Below are positions 19,351 through 26,180 of a stretch of DNA of 45,884 bases, piece by piece (the first letter of the stretch is position 1; every line of letters begins with the position of its first letter). A program made the translations under genes and the position numbers. This DNA is from a virus. The stretch spans positions 1 to 45,884 of the IMG/VR virus record IMGVR_UViG_3300033153_008048. One strand, written 5' to 3'. Below the pieces are notes generated by a model. It did no database searches. It was not told the origin of the DNA and was given only the letters and a program-made list of their open reading frames with translations.

Positions 19351-19380
19351 ATTATGGCCCACGAAATGGGTGTGGGTCAA
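19351..19380 (-). promoter_or_regulatory. Candidate late promoter before the GNAT-portal-head operon
   Basis: On the minus strand TTGACC (19380-19375) is followed by an 18-base spacer and CATAAT (19356-19351). The ATG at 19342 begins eight bases after the -10 box. The spacer contains CCCA-TTTCG-TGGG, a short inverted repeat that could be an operator. It lies in one of the few gaps of the left block, between terL and the GNAT gene. Confidence 0.55.
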
Positions 19381-19419
19381 TGGCACGAGGAGGATTGTTA
19401 CATTCACCCGACGAGAGCG

Positions 19420-20874
19420 TCAGGCTCTGGAAGGATCGAAAGGATCGTAGTCGCTGACGTGGTTGGCCTTCTCGAACAAAATTTTGGTCACATGATCGCG
19501 GTAGACTGATGGAGCTTCAGCGATCGCGAATGTGAGGGCCAGGGAATCGGCCTTGTCCGGGCTGAATCCAAGCCGAGCCTTGATTTGCCTCTTGTCCTCT
19601 AGGATGAACTTGCCGTTTTTGAATGTGTATGTGGGCGCGGTCAGCTCTCTGACAAGCTCGGGATCGTTGGGCAGTACCGAGCCCCGCTTGATCCACTCGG
19701 CCATCTTGAACCACATCTCTGCCCGCTTGTTGAAGTAGCGCGGGTCTGATGCCTTGCCGCTGAAGTTCACTGGGATGTAGTTGAGGTTGGCCTGGAGGAG
19801 AGCGTCCTGGGTACTCGCTCCCCATCCGCCGGTGTCATCGATGAAGCACAGCTCGTGGTGCCATCGCTGCTCCGCCAGGGCGATCCGGGCTGCTACCTCA
19901 GGGCCCCGAGCGTTCCTCATCTCGGCCATGTTGAAGGCGACCAGACCTTGGCGCGGTGCCAGGATCGTGCGGTCATCACCGAAGCGGGCGCAGTCCACAC
20001 CGAGGCGCTTCTGGCTGAATCCATAGAGATGATCCTTGAGGTGGCGCTGCATGGCGCTGCGGACCTCGTCAGGCCCCAGGAGCGTGTTGATGGAGGCCGG
20101 CGGGAAGAGGCCGAGGATGTAGGACATGACCCACGGGTTGTCCCTGCCGAAGTCCTTGATCTGCTGCCGTGCCCAGGACTTGCTGATGCGCGGCGATCGG
20201 TCAGGATCGTCCGGGTCACCCGTGATCCTGATGACGTTCCATAGGTGAGAGAGCGTGGTGGCGGCGGCGTGGAGCATCCCCTCGAGGCTCGTTGGGTTGC
20301 CGGCCTGGATGATCTTGCCGAAGAGCGGCATATCAGCCAGAGCCTGTTCGCCGGCCCGCAGCACCGAGAGCGGGATATCACCTGACTCATCGATAAGGAC
20401 CAAGACGTACTTGGAGTGCAGCCCGGAGAGTGTGCGCCCCTGCTCCTCCGCGTTGGCCGTCTTCGACCACGACCGCGCCGACATGAACCAAGTCTCGGGG
20501 AACTCCTTCGATGAGATGCGCTCCTTGTTCCAGGTGAACTGGCGCTTGAGGAACTCGGAGTGGTTGTGCCACTTGGCGAACTCAGGCCAGAGGTTGTCCA
20601 TCAAGTTCTGGTAGGTGGTGGAGACCGCAGCGCCCTTGGGATGATGCTTGCTGTCCCCGTAGCACGAGAGGAAGTTCCACCCCATCCAGGTGAGGACGGT
20701 CGACTTCCCGGGGCCGGCACAGGCCTGGAGCGACTGCCTGATCTCGTTGGGCTTCTGGGAGGGGAAGACGCGGAGGGCTTTGCTCTGCCACTTGTCTGGG
20801 GTGGCCTGGAAGTTGTCCCAGACGAACTTCTCAGGGTTCTCGCGCCACGCCTTCAGGATGTAGTGGGACGGCAT
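19420..20874 (-). CDS. terL: Terminase large subunit, 484 aa
   Basis: The ATPase half has Walker A ACAGPGKST (K57) and Walker B YVLVLIDES (D162, E163). The nuclease half has acidic residues in LGVDCARFGDD (D294), FIDDTGGWG (D346, D347) and DKADSLALTF (D444). It pumps DNA into the prohead through the portal and cuts the concatemer. The length is normal. It is separated from terS by four small genes (a 48-residue protein, a lipoprotein, and DUF5662 among them), which is less compact than usual. Confidence 0.95.
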   Translation of the reverse strand: MPSHYILKAWRENPEKFVWDNFQATPDKWQSKALRVFPSQKPNEIRQSLQACAGPGKSTVLTWMGWNFLSCYGDSKHHPKGAAVSTTYQNLMDNLWPEFAKWHNHSEFLKRQFTWNKERISSKEFPETWFMSARSWSKTANAEEQGRTLSGLHSKYVLVLIDESGDIPLSVLRAGEQALADMPLFGKIIQAGNPTSLEGMLHAAATTLSHLWNVIRITGDPDDPDRSPRISKSWARQQIKDFGRDNPWVMSYILGLFPPASINTLLGPDEVRSAMQRHLKDHLYGFSQKRLGVDCARFGDDRTILAPRQGLVAFNMAEMRNARGPEVAARIALAEQRWHHELCFIDDTGGWGASTQDALLQANLNYIPVNFSGKASDPRYFNKRAEMWFKMAEWIKRGSVLPNDPELVRELTAPTYTFKNGKFILEDKRQIKARLGFSPDKADSLALTFAIAEAPSVYRDHVTKILFEKANHVSDYDPFDPSRA

Positions 20875-21392
20875 CAGCCCTCGCCCATCTCTCCAACCGT
20901 GTTCCTGAAGAGCTGCGAGAGCTGCGGGTTGATTCCAAAACGCTTCTCGTTCTTGTCGATGCTGACCCCGATGTTCCCGTCGGCATGGCGCTTCACCGCT
21001 GCCATCCAGTCGCAGAGCATCTCAACGATGTCGATCAGGTCCATGGATTGGATCGGGTCGTTATTGCTCTGGATACTGAAGCCGTTGATGTCGTTGAACT
21101 CAGGGTGGTGTTTGTTGACTCGGTAGTGGTGGTCGAGCGCGACCTTCATCCCATCGAGGCAAGCCTTGTACTCATCCGACCCGTAGGTGAGCCCATTGAG
21201 CTTCGGCGTATACTTGATGAAGATCGCCCGCTCGGGCTCCTCAAGCTTGGAGCGATCGTGAAGCCTCGCTCGATCGAGCAGCAGCTTCGAGAACTTGACC
21301 AGAAGATTCGAGACCTCCTGCTGATGCTTGCGCGTCTCCACCTCAAAGAACAGCTCCTGCTCCCTCTTCGTCTCTACGATTGTGTCGGTCAT
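20874..21392 (-). CDS. DUF5662 family phage protein, 172 aa
   Basis: The pattern LLVKFSKLLLDRARLHDRSK, ALDHHYRVNKHHPEF, MDLIDIVEMLCDWMAAVKRH and RFGINPQLSQLFRNT matches DUF5662, a helical family widespread in phages. The conserved His/Asp residues (HDRSK, HH, NKHHPE, DW) resemble an HD-like or metal-binding arrangement, but no activity is established. I start it at the ATG at 21392, which has GGAGGAGACACC upstream. A longer frame exists but lacks a good site and overlaps the next gene. Confidence 0.75.
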   Translation of the reverse strand: MTDTIVETKREQELFFEVETRKHQQEVSNLLVKFSKLLLDRARLHDRSKLEEPERAIFIKYTPKLNGLTYGSDEYKACLDGMKVALDHHYRVNKHHPEFNDINGFSIQSNNDPIQSMDLIDIVEMLCDWMAAVKRHADGNIGVSIDKNEKRFGINPQLSQLFRNTVGEMGEG

Positions 21393-21631
21393 GGTGTCTC
21401 CTCCTGCAGCCCCTTGAAGAGATCGCCCCACTCGGCCTCGGTCATCCTGGTCTTCTCGCAGGACTTCCAACTCCTGAACCAGAAGCGACCATCCTCCCGG
21501 CACCGCTTCACATCCAGACGAAGCTCCCCCTTGGTCTTGCTCGTCCCGATGCAGCCGCCCGCCATCAGCGACAGGACCACAATCGCGCCCAGGAATGCGA
21601 GTCCGTCCACGGCTTTCTTCAGTGATTTCAT
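21389..21631 (-). CDS. Putative small lipoprotein, 80 aa
   Basis: The N-terminus MKSLKKAVDGLAFLGAIVVL runs into SLMAGGC, a basic start, hydrophobic core and lipobox-like site with C27. The residue at -3 is Ala rather than Leu, so lipidation is plausible but not certain. The mature part is short, polar and Trp/Lys-rich (FWFRSWKSCEKTR). Phage lipoproteins can block superinfection or act as outer-membrane spanins. The place between terminase genes argues against an ordinary spanin. Start and stop overlap both neighbours as ATGA. Confidence 0.6.
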   Translation of the reverse strand: MKSLKKAVDGLAFLGAIVVLSLMAGGCIGTSKTKGELRLDVKRCREDGRFWFRSWKSCEKTRMTEAEWGDLFKGLQEETP

Positions 21632-21774
21632 TTGGTCCCCTTCTTCCTGCTCTCTATTTTTGGTGGCGGACGAAAGCCACGAATGACGGTCTCAAATACG
21701 GCAGGTTCAACGTCATGAGCGTAGTCACACGGAGGCCGCCAAATGCCATTGACCTTTTTCCATCCTTCGCTCAT
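21628..21774 (-). CDS. Small protein of unknown function, 48 aa
   Basis: The frame reads MSEGWKKVNGIWRPPCDYAH, then a Lys-rich C-terminus. Its ATG overlaps the terS stop as ATGA, and its stop overlaps the lipoprotein ATG as ATGA. This tight fit on both sides is the main support for a real gene. Function unknown. Confidence 0.65.
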   Translation of the reverse strand: MSEGWKKVNGIWRPPCDYAHDVEPAVFETVIRGFRPPPKIESRKKGTK

Positions 21775-22310
21775 TTCTTGTTCTCCGGTTTCCAGGTCTT
21801 CTCGAGGAGCTGCGACAGCGTCTCGCCGGTCTCATGCTCCACGCGTTCCACCCACAGCTTCTTGTTCTTGCCGAGCAGGTTCGTCGCGGCGATTTTATCC
21901 CAGAGCGTGATCTTCCTGGTGATCCCGACCTTGATGCGCTTCTTGGAGTCCTCGTCGTACTCCCAAAGCTCGTCGGTCTCGATGGAGCGGATGGCGCGTC
22001 GGAGGTCTAATGGGATTTCGGCGATCGGCTTAAGTGCCCCATTCTCATCAAACAGCTCAAGGACATCGGTGTTCTTGATCCTGTGCAGCTCAGTCAGGAT
22101 ACTATCGGAAGTGATCCTGGTCCGTTTTTCCTGTGCCTCGATCTCAGCTTCAACTTTGGACCGAATGTGAGGTTTGGTGAGGTTCTCATACCCTATTTCC
22201 TTTGCGCTTTTCTTGGAGTAGCCGGCGGCGATCGCTGCTTTGGTAGCGTTGCGATCCTTCAAGTATTCGACTATGAAGATTCGCTCCTTTGGGGTGAGCT
22301 TGCCGGCCAT
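21771..22310 (-). CDS. terS: Terminase small subunit (Terminase_2 type), 179 aa
   Basis: The N-terminus KLTPKERIFIVEYLKDRNAT, then KAAIAAGYSKKSAKEIGYEN and LTKPHIRSKVEAEI, is the classic HTH region of Terminase_2 small subunits. It recognises the packaging site and recruits TerL. The C-terminus (GETLSQLLEKTW) is typical as well. The start overlaps the upstream stop as TGATG. Confidence 0.9.
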   Translation of the reverse strand: MAGKLTPKERIFIVEYLKDRNATKAAIAAGYSKKSAKEIGYENLTKPHIRSKVEAEIEAQEKRTRITSDSILTELHRIKNTDVLELFDENGALKPIAEIPLDLRRAIRSIETDELWEYDEDSKKRIKVGITRKITLWDKIAATNLLGKNKKLWVERVEHETGETLSQLLEKTWKPENKK

Positions 22311-22465
22311 CAGTCTAGTTTACCATGCTTGCCCAGAATCCTCAAGAGGGCTCTGATCATCGGGTGCAGCAGAGGCTCGAATTCCTTGTCGAGTTTCGCA
22401 TTGGTCTCTCTCGCGCACTCCTCACGCTGACGCAAGAGTTTGGACGCGGTCATCTCATCACTCAT
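22310..22465 (-). CDS. Small protein of unknown function, 51 aa
   Basis: Starts MSDEMTASKLLRQREECARE and is helical and charged throughout. It ends TGATG with terS and overlaps the upstream gene by eight bases. A coupled small gene just before terS; no family recognised. Confidence 0.6.
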   Translation of the reverse strand: MSDEMTASKLLRQREECARETNAKLDKEFEPLLHPMIRALLRILGKHGKLD

Positions 22466-22838
22466 GCTTCGAATCCTCCTCGGCATCCCAACCGCTCTCG
22501 TGGTCGTGAGCCTCTCTCTTGCCTGGGTCCTCGTCTTTATCTGGGTGAGCCTTCGGGTCCCAACCCATTCTGGAGTTCAGCTCGAACTCGATGAAGCGGC
22601 AGTTCTCAATGGTGTGGTTCAGGTGAGACTTCTTCCGATCAAGACTGGGCTTCACCAACTTGTCGGCGTTGTCACGCTTCCACAGGAACTCAGCCTCATC
22701 CACATTGAGAAGCATCTTGATGCCCTTGGCACCGTAATACCTGAACCACTTCGACTTCGTGTCCGTGCATCGGCGCTTGGCCCAACAGATGTATTTGATC
22801 CACGGCTTCTTCAGGCGATACCGCTGCTCTGGGGTCAC
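22458..22838 (-). CDS. HNH/AP2-like small protein, 126 aa
   Basis: Contains WAKRRCTDTKSKWFRYYG, FLWKRDNADKLVKPSLDRKK and HTIENCRFIEFELN. The RRCT...YYG...SLDR...ENCRF order is the pattern seen around HNH and AP2-type DNA-binding proteins of phages. The HNH cysteines are absent, so catalysis is doubtful. I chose the GTG at 22838, which overlaps the upstream stop as GTGA; the longer frame upstream is only a shadow of the zinc-ribbon gene. The C-terminus is very acidic (DKDEDPGKREAHDHESGW). Confidence 0.65.
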   Translation of the reverse strand: MTPEQRYRLKKPWIKYICWAKRRCTDTKSKWFRYYGAKGIKMLLNVDEAEFLWKRDNADKLVKPSLDRKKSHLNHTIENCRFIEFELNSRMGWDPKAHPDKDEDPGKREAHDHESGWDAEEDSKHE

Positions 22839-22999
22839 AGCCCACTCGCCTCCCGGCAGAACTTGCACAGCGGTCGCTTCTTGCCCTTGCCCGCCATCTT
22901 GACCTCTTTGATCCCGTGGCACTGAGCGCAGACTCTCTGGGAGTTGCAGCCCGGGCAATGACCGATCGCCTTCTCGGTCCTGCACTTGGGGCATCTCAT
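22835..22999 (-). CDS. Small zinc-ribbon protein, 54 aa
   Basis: Four CxxC pairs occur in 54 residues: CPKC near the start, CPGC, CAQC and CKFC. This suggests two zinc sites. It begins as ATGA with the upstream gene and ends as GTGA with the next. Probably a nucleic-acid or protein-binding accessory factor; no specific family recognised. Confidence 0.7.
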   Translation of the reverse strand: MRCPKCRTEKAIGHCPGCNSQRVCAQCHGIKEVKMAGKGKKRPLCKFCREASGL

Positions 23000-23313
23000 C
23001 GAACACGCCTCGTGACCTTCCCACGGCTCTTGGCCTCGTTCTCGGTCTGCTCGTTGGTCACCGCGTACTGGTGGCCCTTCCGCTCTTCCCGGTGTTCCCG
23101 CCGGCGGAATGCGCGATCGGGGACCTCGGGTCTATCGATCACGAACTTGTTCACGGGCTTGGGCCGCTCCTTGACCCCACTGTACTCCCGGGCAGCGGTC
23201 TCCTCCTTCTTGCCCTCGCGCTTCTGCCACATCGAACTGAGGTACGCCAGTCCCGCAGCGATTGACAAACGACCGCCGCCCTTCCCGCTCTTACGCGCTT
23301 CTCCGCTCCTCAT
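22996..23313 (-). CDS. Basic protein of unknown function, 105 aa
   Basis: Rich in Arg, Lys and Glu (REHREERKGHQYAVTNEQTE), with a C-terminal KSRGKVTRRVR. Probably a nucleic-acid-binding or largely disordered protein. Its stop overlaps the zinc-ribbon start as ATGA, and its ATG lies inside the end of the upstream gene. Confidence 0.6.
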   Translation of the reverse strand: MRSGEARKSGKGGGRLSIAAGLAYLSSMWQKREGKKEETAAREYSGVKERPKPVNKFVIDRPEVPDRAFRRREHREERKGHQYAVTNEQTENEAKSRGKVTRRVR

Positions 23314-23594
23314 CCCTTACCTCCGCCGGCCTGTTTCTCGAACAGCTCCTGCGCGGCCACCCGGACAGCGTCCTCGAACCGCTTCTTGGTGTTCTCGAGC
23401 ATCGTGTTCATCGCGTCCTGGCATCCCTCAAAGGCTGCGACCAGGACCTTGACGCGCTGAACATCATCGTTGGGCATGATATCTCCTTCCTTCAGGCCCT
23501 TGCCCCATGCGACGGCGGCATCAAGCTCCCGCTGCATTTCCTTGAACTGGTCCGAGGTCGTCTGCGCTCCATCGATCGGTATTCCGTTATCCAT
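23310..23594 (-). CDS. Helical protein of unknown function, 94 aa
   Basis: Starts MDNGIPIDGAQTTSDQFKEM and is largely helical (VKVLVAAFEGCQDAMNTMLE). GGGAGGAAATAAA precedes the ATG, one of the better ribosome sites in this cluster. No family recognised. Confidence 0.65.
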   Translation of the reverse strand: MDNGIPIDGAQTTSDQFKEMQRELDAAVAWGKGLKEGDIMPNDDVQRVKVLVAAFEGCQDAMNTMLENTKKRFEDAVRVAAQELFEKQAGGGKG

Positions 23595-23595
23595 T

Positions 23596-23859
23596 TTATT
23601 TCCTCCCGAAATGTTTCCAAGCTCTTTCCGCCTGTGGATGAAGGCTCCACCACTTATGGCCGCAGTCCTGGCACTCGCACTCGTACTGAGTCCTGATCAG
23701 CTTCTGGATCGCCTTCAAGCGGCAATGCCCAGTCCCCGCCCAAGCCTTCCCGTGATCCTTAGAGCCCACGCGGTCCTTCTTCTTGCACATGGGGCAGCGA
23801 AGCGTGTGATTGATCCCCTGCATTATAAGAGCGTTGCCTGAACAGGATCGGCAGGGCAT
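23596..23859 (-). CDS. Zinc-finger protein of unknown function, 87 aa
   Basis: CRSC near the N-terminus, CPMC at about residue 22, and CECQDCGH near residue 60 give three cysteine sets, followed by WWSLHPQAERAW. It overlaps the end of the upstream winged-helix gene by 37 bases. Likely a small nucleic-acid-binding protein. Confidence 0.65.
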   Translation of the reverse strand: MPCRSCSGNALIMQGINHTLRCPMCKKKDRVGSKDHGKAWAGTGHCRLKAIQKLIRTQYECECQDCGHKWWSLHPQAERAWKHFGRK

Positions 23860-24209
23860 GACGGTTCAGGATCGCGGATGACCTTCCCCGATCCACGGCA
23901 GGTAGGGCAGCACACCGCCTCCGACCGCAGCGGCTTGACCGGCTTCTGGCCGGTGAACTCCCAGACATAGGACGATCGCTTGCTCACCCGACAGCGCCGG
24001 TATCCCGCCTTCTTGATGCAGCCGAGGCGCACAAGCTCCGCCATCCTCGGCGACGAGGTGTTCCTCTGGTCGCAGCATATCTGCTTGCTGATCTCCCCGG
24101 TCGTGAGCGGCTCCGATGCGAACATGAGAGCGCCGAGAATCTGGAGCTGAAGCTTCCCGATCAGCCCTTCCTGGCGAATCTCCTCGTACACCTGATTGGA
24201 GGTACTCAC
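23823..24209 (-). CDS. Winged-helix protein with C-terminal zinc motif, 128 aa
   Basis: Residues of about 20-75 form a winged helix: LQLQILGALMFASEPLTTGE, ISKQICCDQRNTSSPRMAEL, then VRLGCIKKAGYRR. The tail has CCPTCRGSGKV, a DnaJ-like CxxCxGxG knuckle. It resembles small phage regulators that combine an HTH with a zinc knuckle. I start it at the GTG at 24209, which overlaps the upstream stop as GTGA, rather than at an upstream ATG in shadow sequence. Confidence 0.7.
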   Translation of the reverse strand: MSTSNQVYEEIRQEGLIGKLQLQILGALMFASEPLTTGEISKQICCDQRNTSSPRMAELVRLGCIKKAGYRRCRVSKRSSYVWEFTGQKPVKPLRSEAVCCPTCRGSGKVIRDPEPSCPADPVQATLL

Positions 24210-24412
24210 TTGAGGTCCACCTTGGAGATGCCGTTCACCACGCACTTCTTGGTGGCCTTCATCACATAGAAGGCGAAGCCGGCATGGTGCCGAGCGTGAG
24301 AGGTCGCCGCCTTCTCAGCGTCCCCGTCCGCCTGGAAGGTCCGCGCCGACGGCCCCTTGGACAGCGGCTCGAAGTCCTGATTCACGACGATGTAGAATGT
24401 CTTATTCTTCAT
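24206..24412 (-). CDS. Small protein of unknown function, 68 aa
   Basis: Starts MKNKTFYIVVNQDFEPLSKG and looks like a small alpha/beta protein (FAFYVMKATKKCVVNGISKV). Start and stop overlap both neighbours (ATGA and GTGA), which sets the start. Function unknown. Confidence 0.65.
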   Translation of the reverse strand: MKNKTFYIVVNQDFEPLSKGPSARTFQADGDAEKAATSHARHHAGFAFYVMKATKKCVVNGISKVDLK

Positions 24413-24807
24413 GCGTTGGCCCCTGGTGTCGGCTTCGGCAAAGCGTCCGACGCGATCTTTTGGCAGTCGCACGAGCAGTCCCGCGAGAGACAAGCGATCC
24501 TTTTGAGGACTTCCGCGTACTCGGCAGTCTTCTCCCTGGCCGTGTTGCCCAACTCCACGAGACGGGCAGCGCCGATCATCATGCTGCGGGCCGCGTCGAT
24601 CAGGCACTCGCACTTGAACGCGGACTTCTTGTCGCAGTCGCATCCGTTGGTGATCACAGCGGCGGCGACCTGAAGGGTCATCGCGCTCTGGACGCGCTCT
24701 CCCTCCGGGCTCACGATCGCGATCTTGTCGAGCTTCGGTATCCCCTCGACCGGAATCTCGGTCCCCGGCTTCTTCAGACTGAACGGCTTCTTGTTGAACA
24801 GCTCCAT
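24409..24807 (-). CDS. Cysteine-rich protein of unknown function, 132 aa
   Basis: An AAGGAGGTGTAAC site fixes the ATG at 24807. Two cysteine clusters, CDCDKKSAFKCEC and CLSRDCSCDC, flank a helical stretch (ARSMMIGAARLVELGNTARE), suggesting metal binding. Function unknown. Confidence 0.65.
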   Translation of the reverse strand: MELFNKKPFSLKKPGTEIPVEGIPKLDKIAIVSPEGERVQSAMTLQVAAAVITNGCDCDKKSAFKCECLIDAARSMMIGAARLVELGNTAREKTAEYAEVLKRIACLSRDCSCDCQKIASDALPKPTPGANA

Positions 24808-24824
24808 GTTACACCTCCTTGATT

Positions 24825-25082
24825 TTATCCTGCCCCACACATCCCGTAGATGAGAACCCCGGCCAAAAAAAGCAGCGAGAATACGAGCAGCACCTTAGGC
24901 CCGATGTGGGGATCGTCCTTCACCCGAAACTTCTTGATCGGTCGGTCATCCATAGCTACGAATGGAGCCGGCCCCACCTTTGGAACATCCTCAGACACCT
25001 TCTCGCAGACCGGACATCTCTTCGGCTTGCGCTTGGCCCGCATCTTGAACCCGCAGTGGTAGCACCCGTACATCTTGATCAT
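24825..25082 (-). CDS. Zinc-ribbon membrane protein, 85 aa
   Basis: An N-terminal zinc ribbon (CYHCGFKM, then CPVCEK) is followed by a charged linker and a single C-terminal membrane helix (VLLVFSLLFLAGVLIYGM). The cytoplasmic ribbon and C-terminal anchor suggest a tail-anchored protein. Role unknown. The stop of the HNH gene and this start overlap as ATGA. Confidence 0.65.
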   Translation of the reverse strand: MIKMYGCYHCGFKMRAKRKPKRCPVCEKVSEDVPKVGPAPFVAMDDRPIKKFRVKDDPHIGPKVLLVFSLLFLAGVLIYGMCGAG

Positions 25083-25594
25083 CTCGGAAAGTCCTCCCTG
25101 TAGTCGGCCTCGTCTCGATTGATCGGCTCGTTGAGCTTCTCGGTGAATGCGACCTTGAGCTGCCGCAGCTCATCCATCGTCCACTTCACGATCCCGTGGC
25201 CGAGCTTGAGAATCCGCTCGTACTCCTCGTCGTCGAGCCCCTTGGTCCTCATGTACTCCCTGATCCTAAGGACCGTGTCGGCGGAGGCCGTCTCGTGGAC
25301 CCTCTGGTGGCACCCGTAGCAGAGCGTCACGCCGTTCAGGATCAGCCACCGGATCGCCATCGAGGCCCGCCGGTTCACGATCCAGTGGTGAGCGCACAGC
25401 CACTCTGGCGGCTCCTTCCCGCAGAGGACACACTTCCCGTCGCGCTTCCTCACGAGCTTTGACCAGAGAGCGTCGAGCGCGGACTTGATGATCTGGAGCG
25501 GGCTCCTCTTCCTGCGCTGTTTCTTCTTGCCTTTCTCCGCCTTGTCCTTAGAGTCGGTGCGCCTGATCCTGCCACGGATTCTGCCCCTGATCAT
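25079..25594 (-). CDS. HNH endonuclease, 171 aa
   Basis: A zinc-framed HNH domain is visible: CVLCGKEPPEWLCAHHW (C55, C58, H69, H70), N87, and CYGCHQRVH (C92, C95, H96, H100). The first 35 residues are strongly basic and would bind DNA. HNH enzymes near terminase genes can assist packaging cleavage; others are homing or recombination nucleases. The distance of three kilobases from terS leaves this open. Confidence 0.82.
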   Translation of the reverse strand: MIRGRIRGRIRRTDSKDKAEKGKKKQRRKRSPLQIIKSALDALWSKLVRKRDGKCVLCGKEPPEWLCAHHWIVNRRASMAIRWLILNGVTLCYGCHQRVHETASADTVLRIREYMRTKGLDDEEYERILKLGHGIVKWTMDELRQLKVAFTEKLNEPINRDEADYREDFPR

Positions 25595-25800
25595 TTCGCG
25601 TACCTCGGGTGCTTGTGGTGCAGCCTCGTGATGCTGCCCTTGCCCTTCTTCTTGCCACGGCGCTCGTAGACTTCCTTGTCGGTGGCAAGTTGCTCGAGTC
25701 GCCGCGCCATCACAACATCCTTGCGGTTCCAGGCGTGTCCCGCTCGGTTGCGGTAGTCCGCCGAGCTGTTCGGTTTCAGCTTCCGGTATTTTCTTGGCAT
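25591..25800 (-). CDS. Small basic protein of unknown function, 69 aa
   Basis: Arg/Lys/His-rich, from MPRKYRKLKPNSSADYRNRA to RLHHKHPRYAK. Likely nucleic-acid binding. Its stop overlaps the HNH start as ATGA. No clear Shine-Dalgarno precedes its ATG. Confidence 0.55.
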   Translation of the reverse strand: MPRKYRKLKPNSSADYRNRAGHAWNRKDVVMARRLEQLATDKEVYERRGKKKGKGSITRLHHKHPRYAK

Positions 25801-25887
25801 TTCAAATCCAAGGACGCGAAGGGGTTGCCTCGGCTCCTTCCACCCCCGGTGGCCTCAACTGTGAGGTGCCGTCGCGCCCAAAGTCCA

Positions 25888-26109
25888 TCAGCCCTTCCGG
25901 GCGAACCGACCGATCAGCTCGATCGGGTCCACGCCCTGATTGTGGGCGCTGTTCTTCACGCGGGTCACGGCCTGTTTGCTCCAGACCGCGCCGATGAACG
26001 CGAGAGCGACAATCTCGAGTCCCTTCACGAACTTCTTCAGCGCCGGGAGGTGGCCGCTCTCGCGGACCTCGTCGATGCTGACCCTGCTCTGATCTCTTGC
26101 TCCTGCCAT
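25888..26109 (-). CDS. Small protein with a hydrophobic segment, 73 aa
   Basis: I start at the ATG at 26109, which has an excellent AAAGGAGGTAGC site. An in-frame ATG at 26184 overlaps the upstream stop as ATGA and would add 25 residues. The middle has LEIVALAFIGAVWSKQAV, a possible membrane or amphipathic helix. Function unknown. Confidence 0.6.
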   Translation of the reverse strand: MAGARDQSRVSIDEVRESGHLPALKKFVKGLEIVALAFIGAVWSKQAVTRVKNSAHNQGVDPIELIGRFARKG

Positions 26110-26180
26110 GCTACCTCCTTTCCGTTTCCGATAGTAGATGCAGCTCCCTTCACCGGGAATCTGCTCGAAACAAAGGCCCC

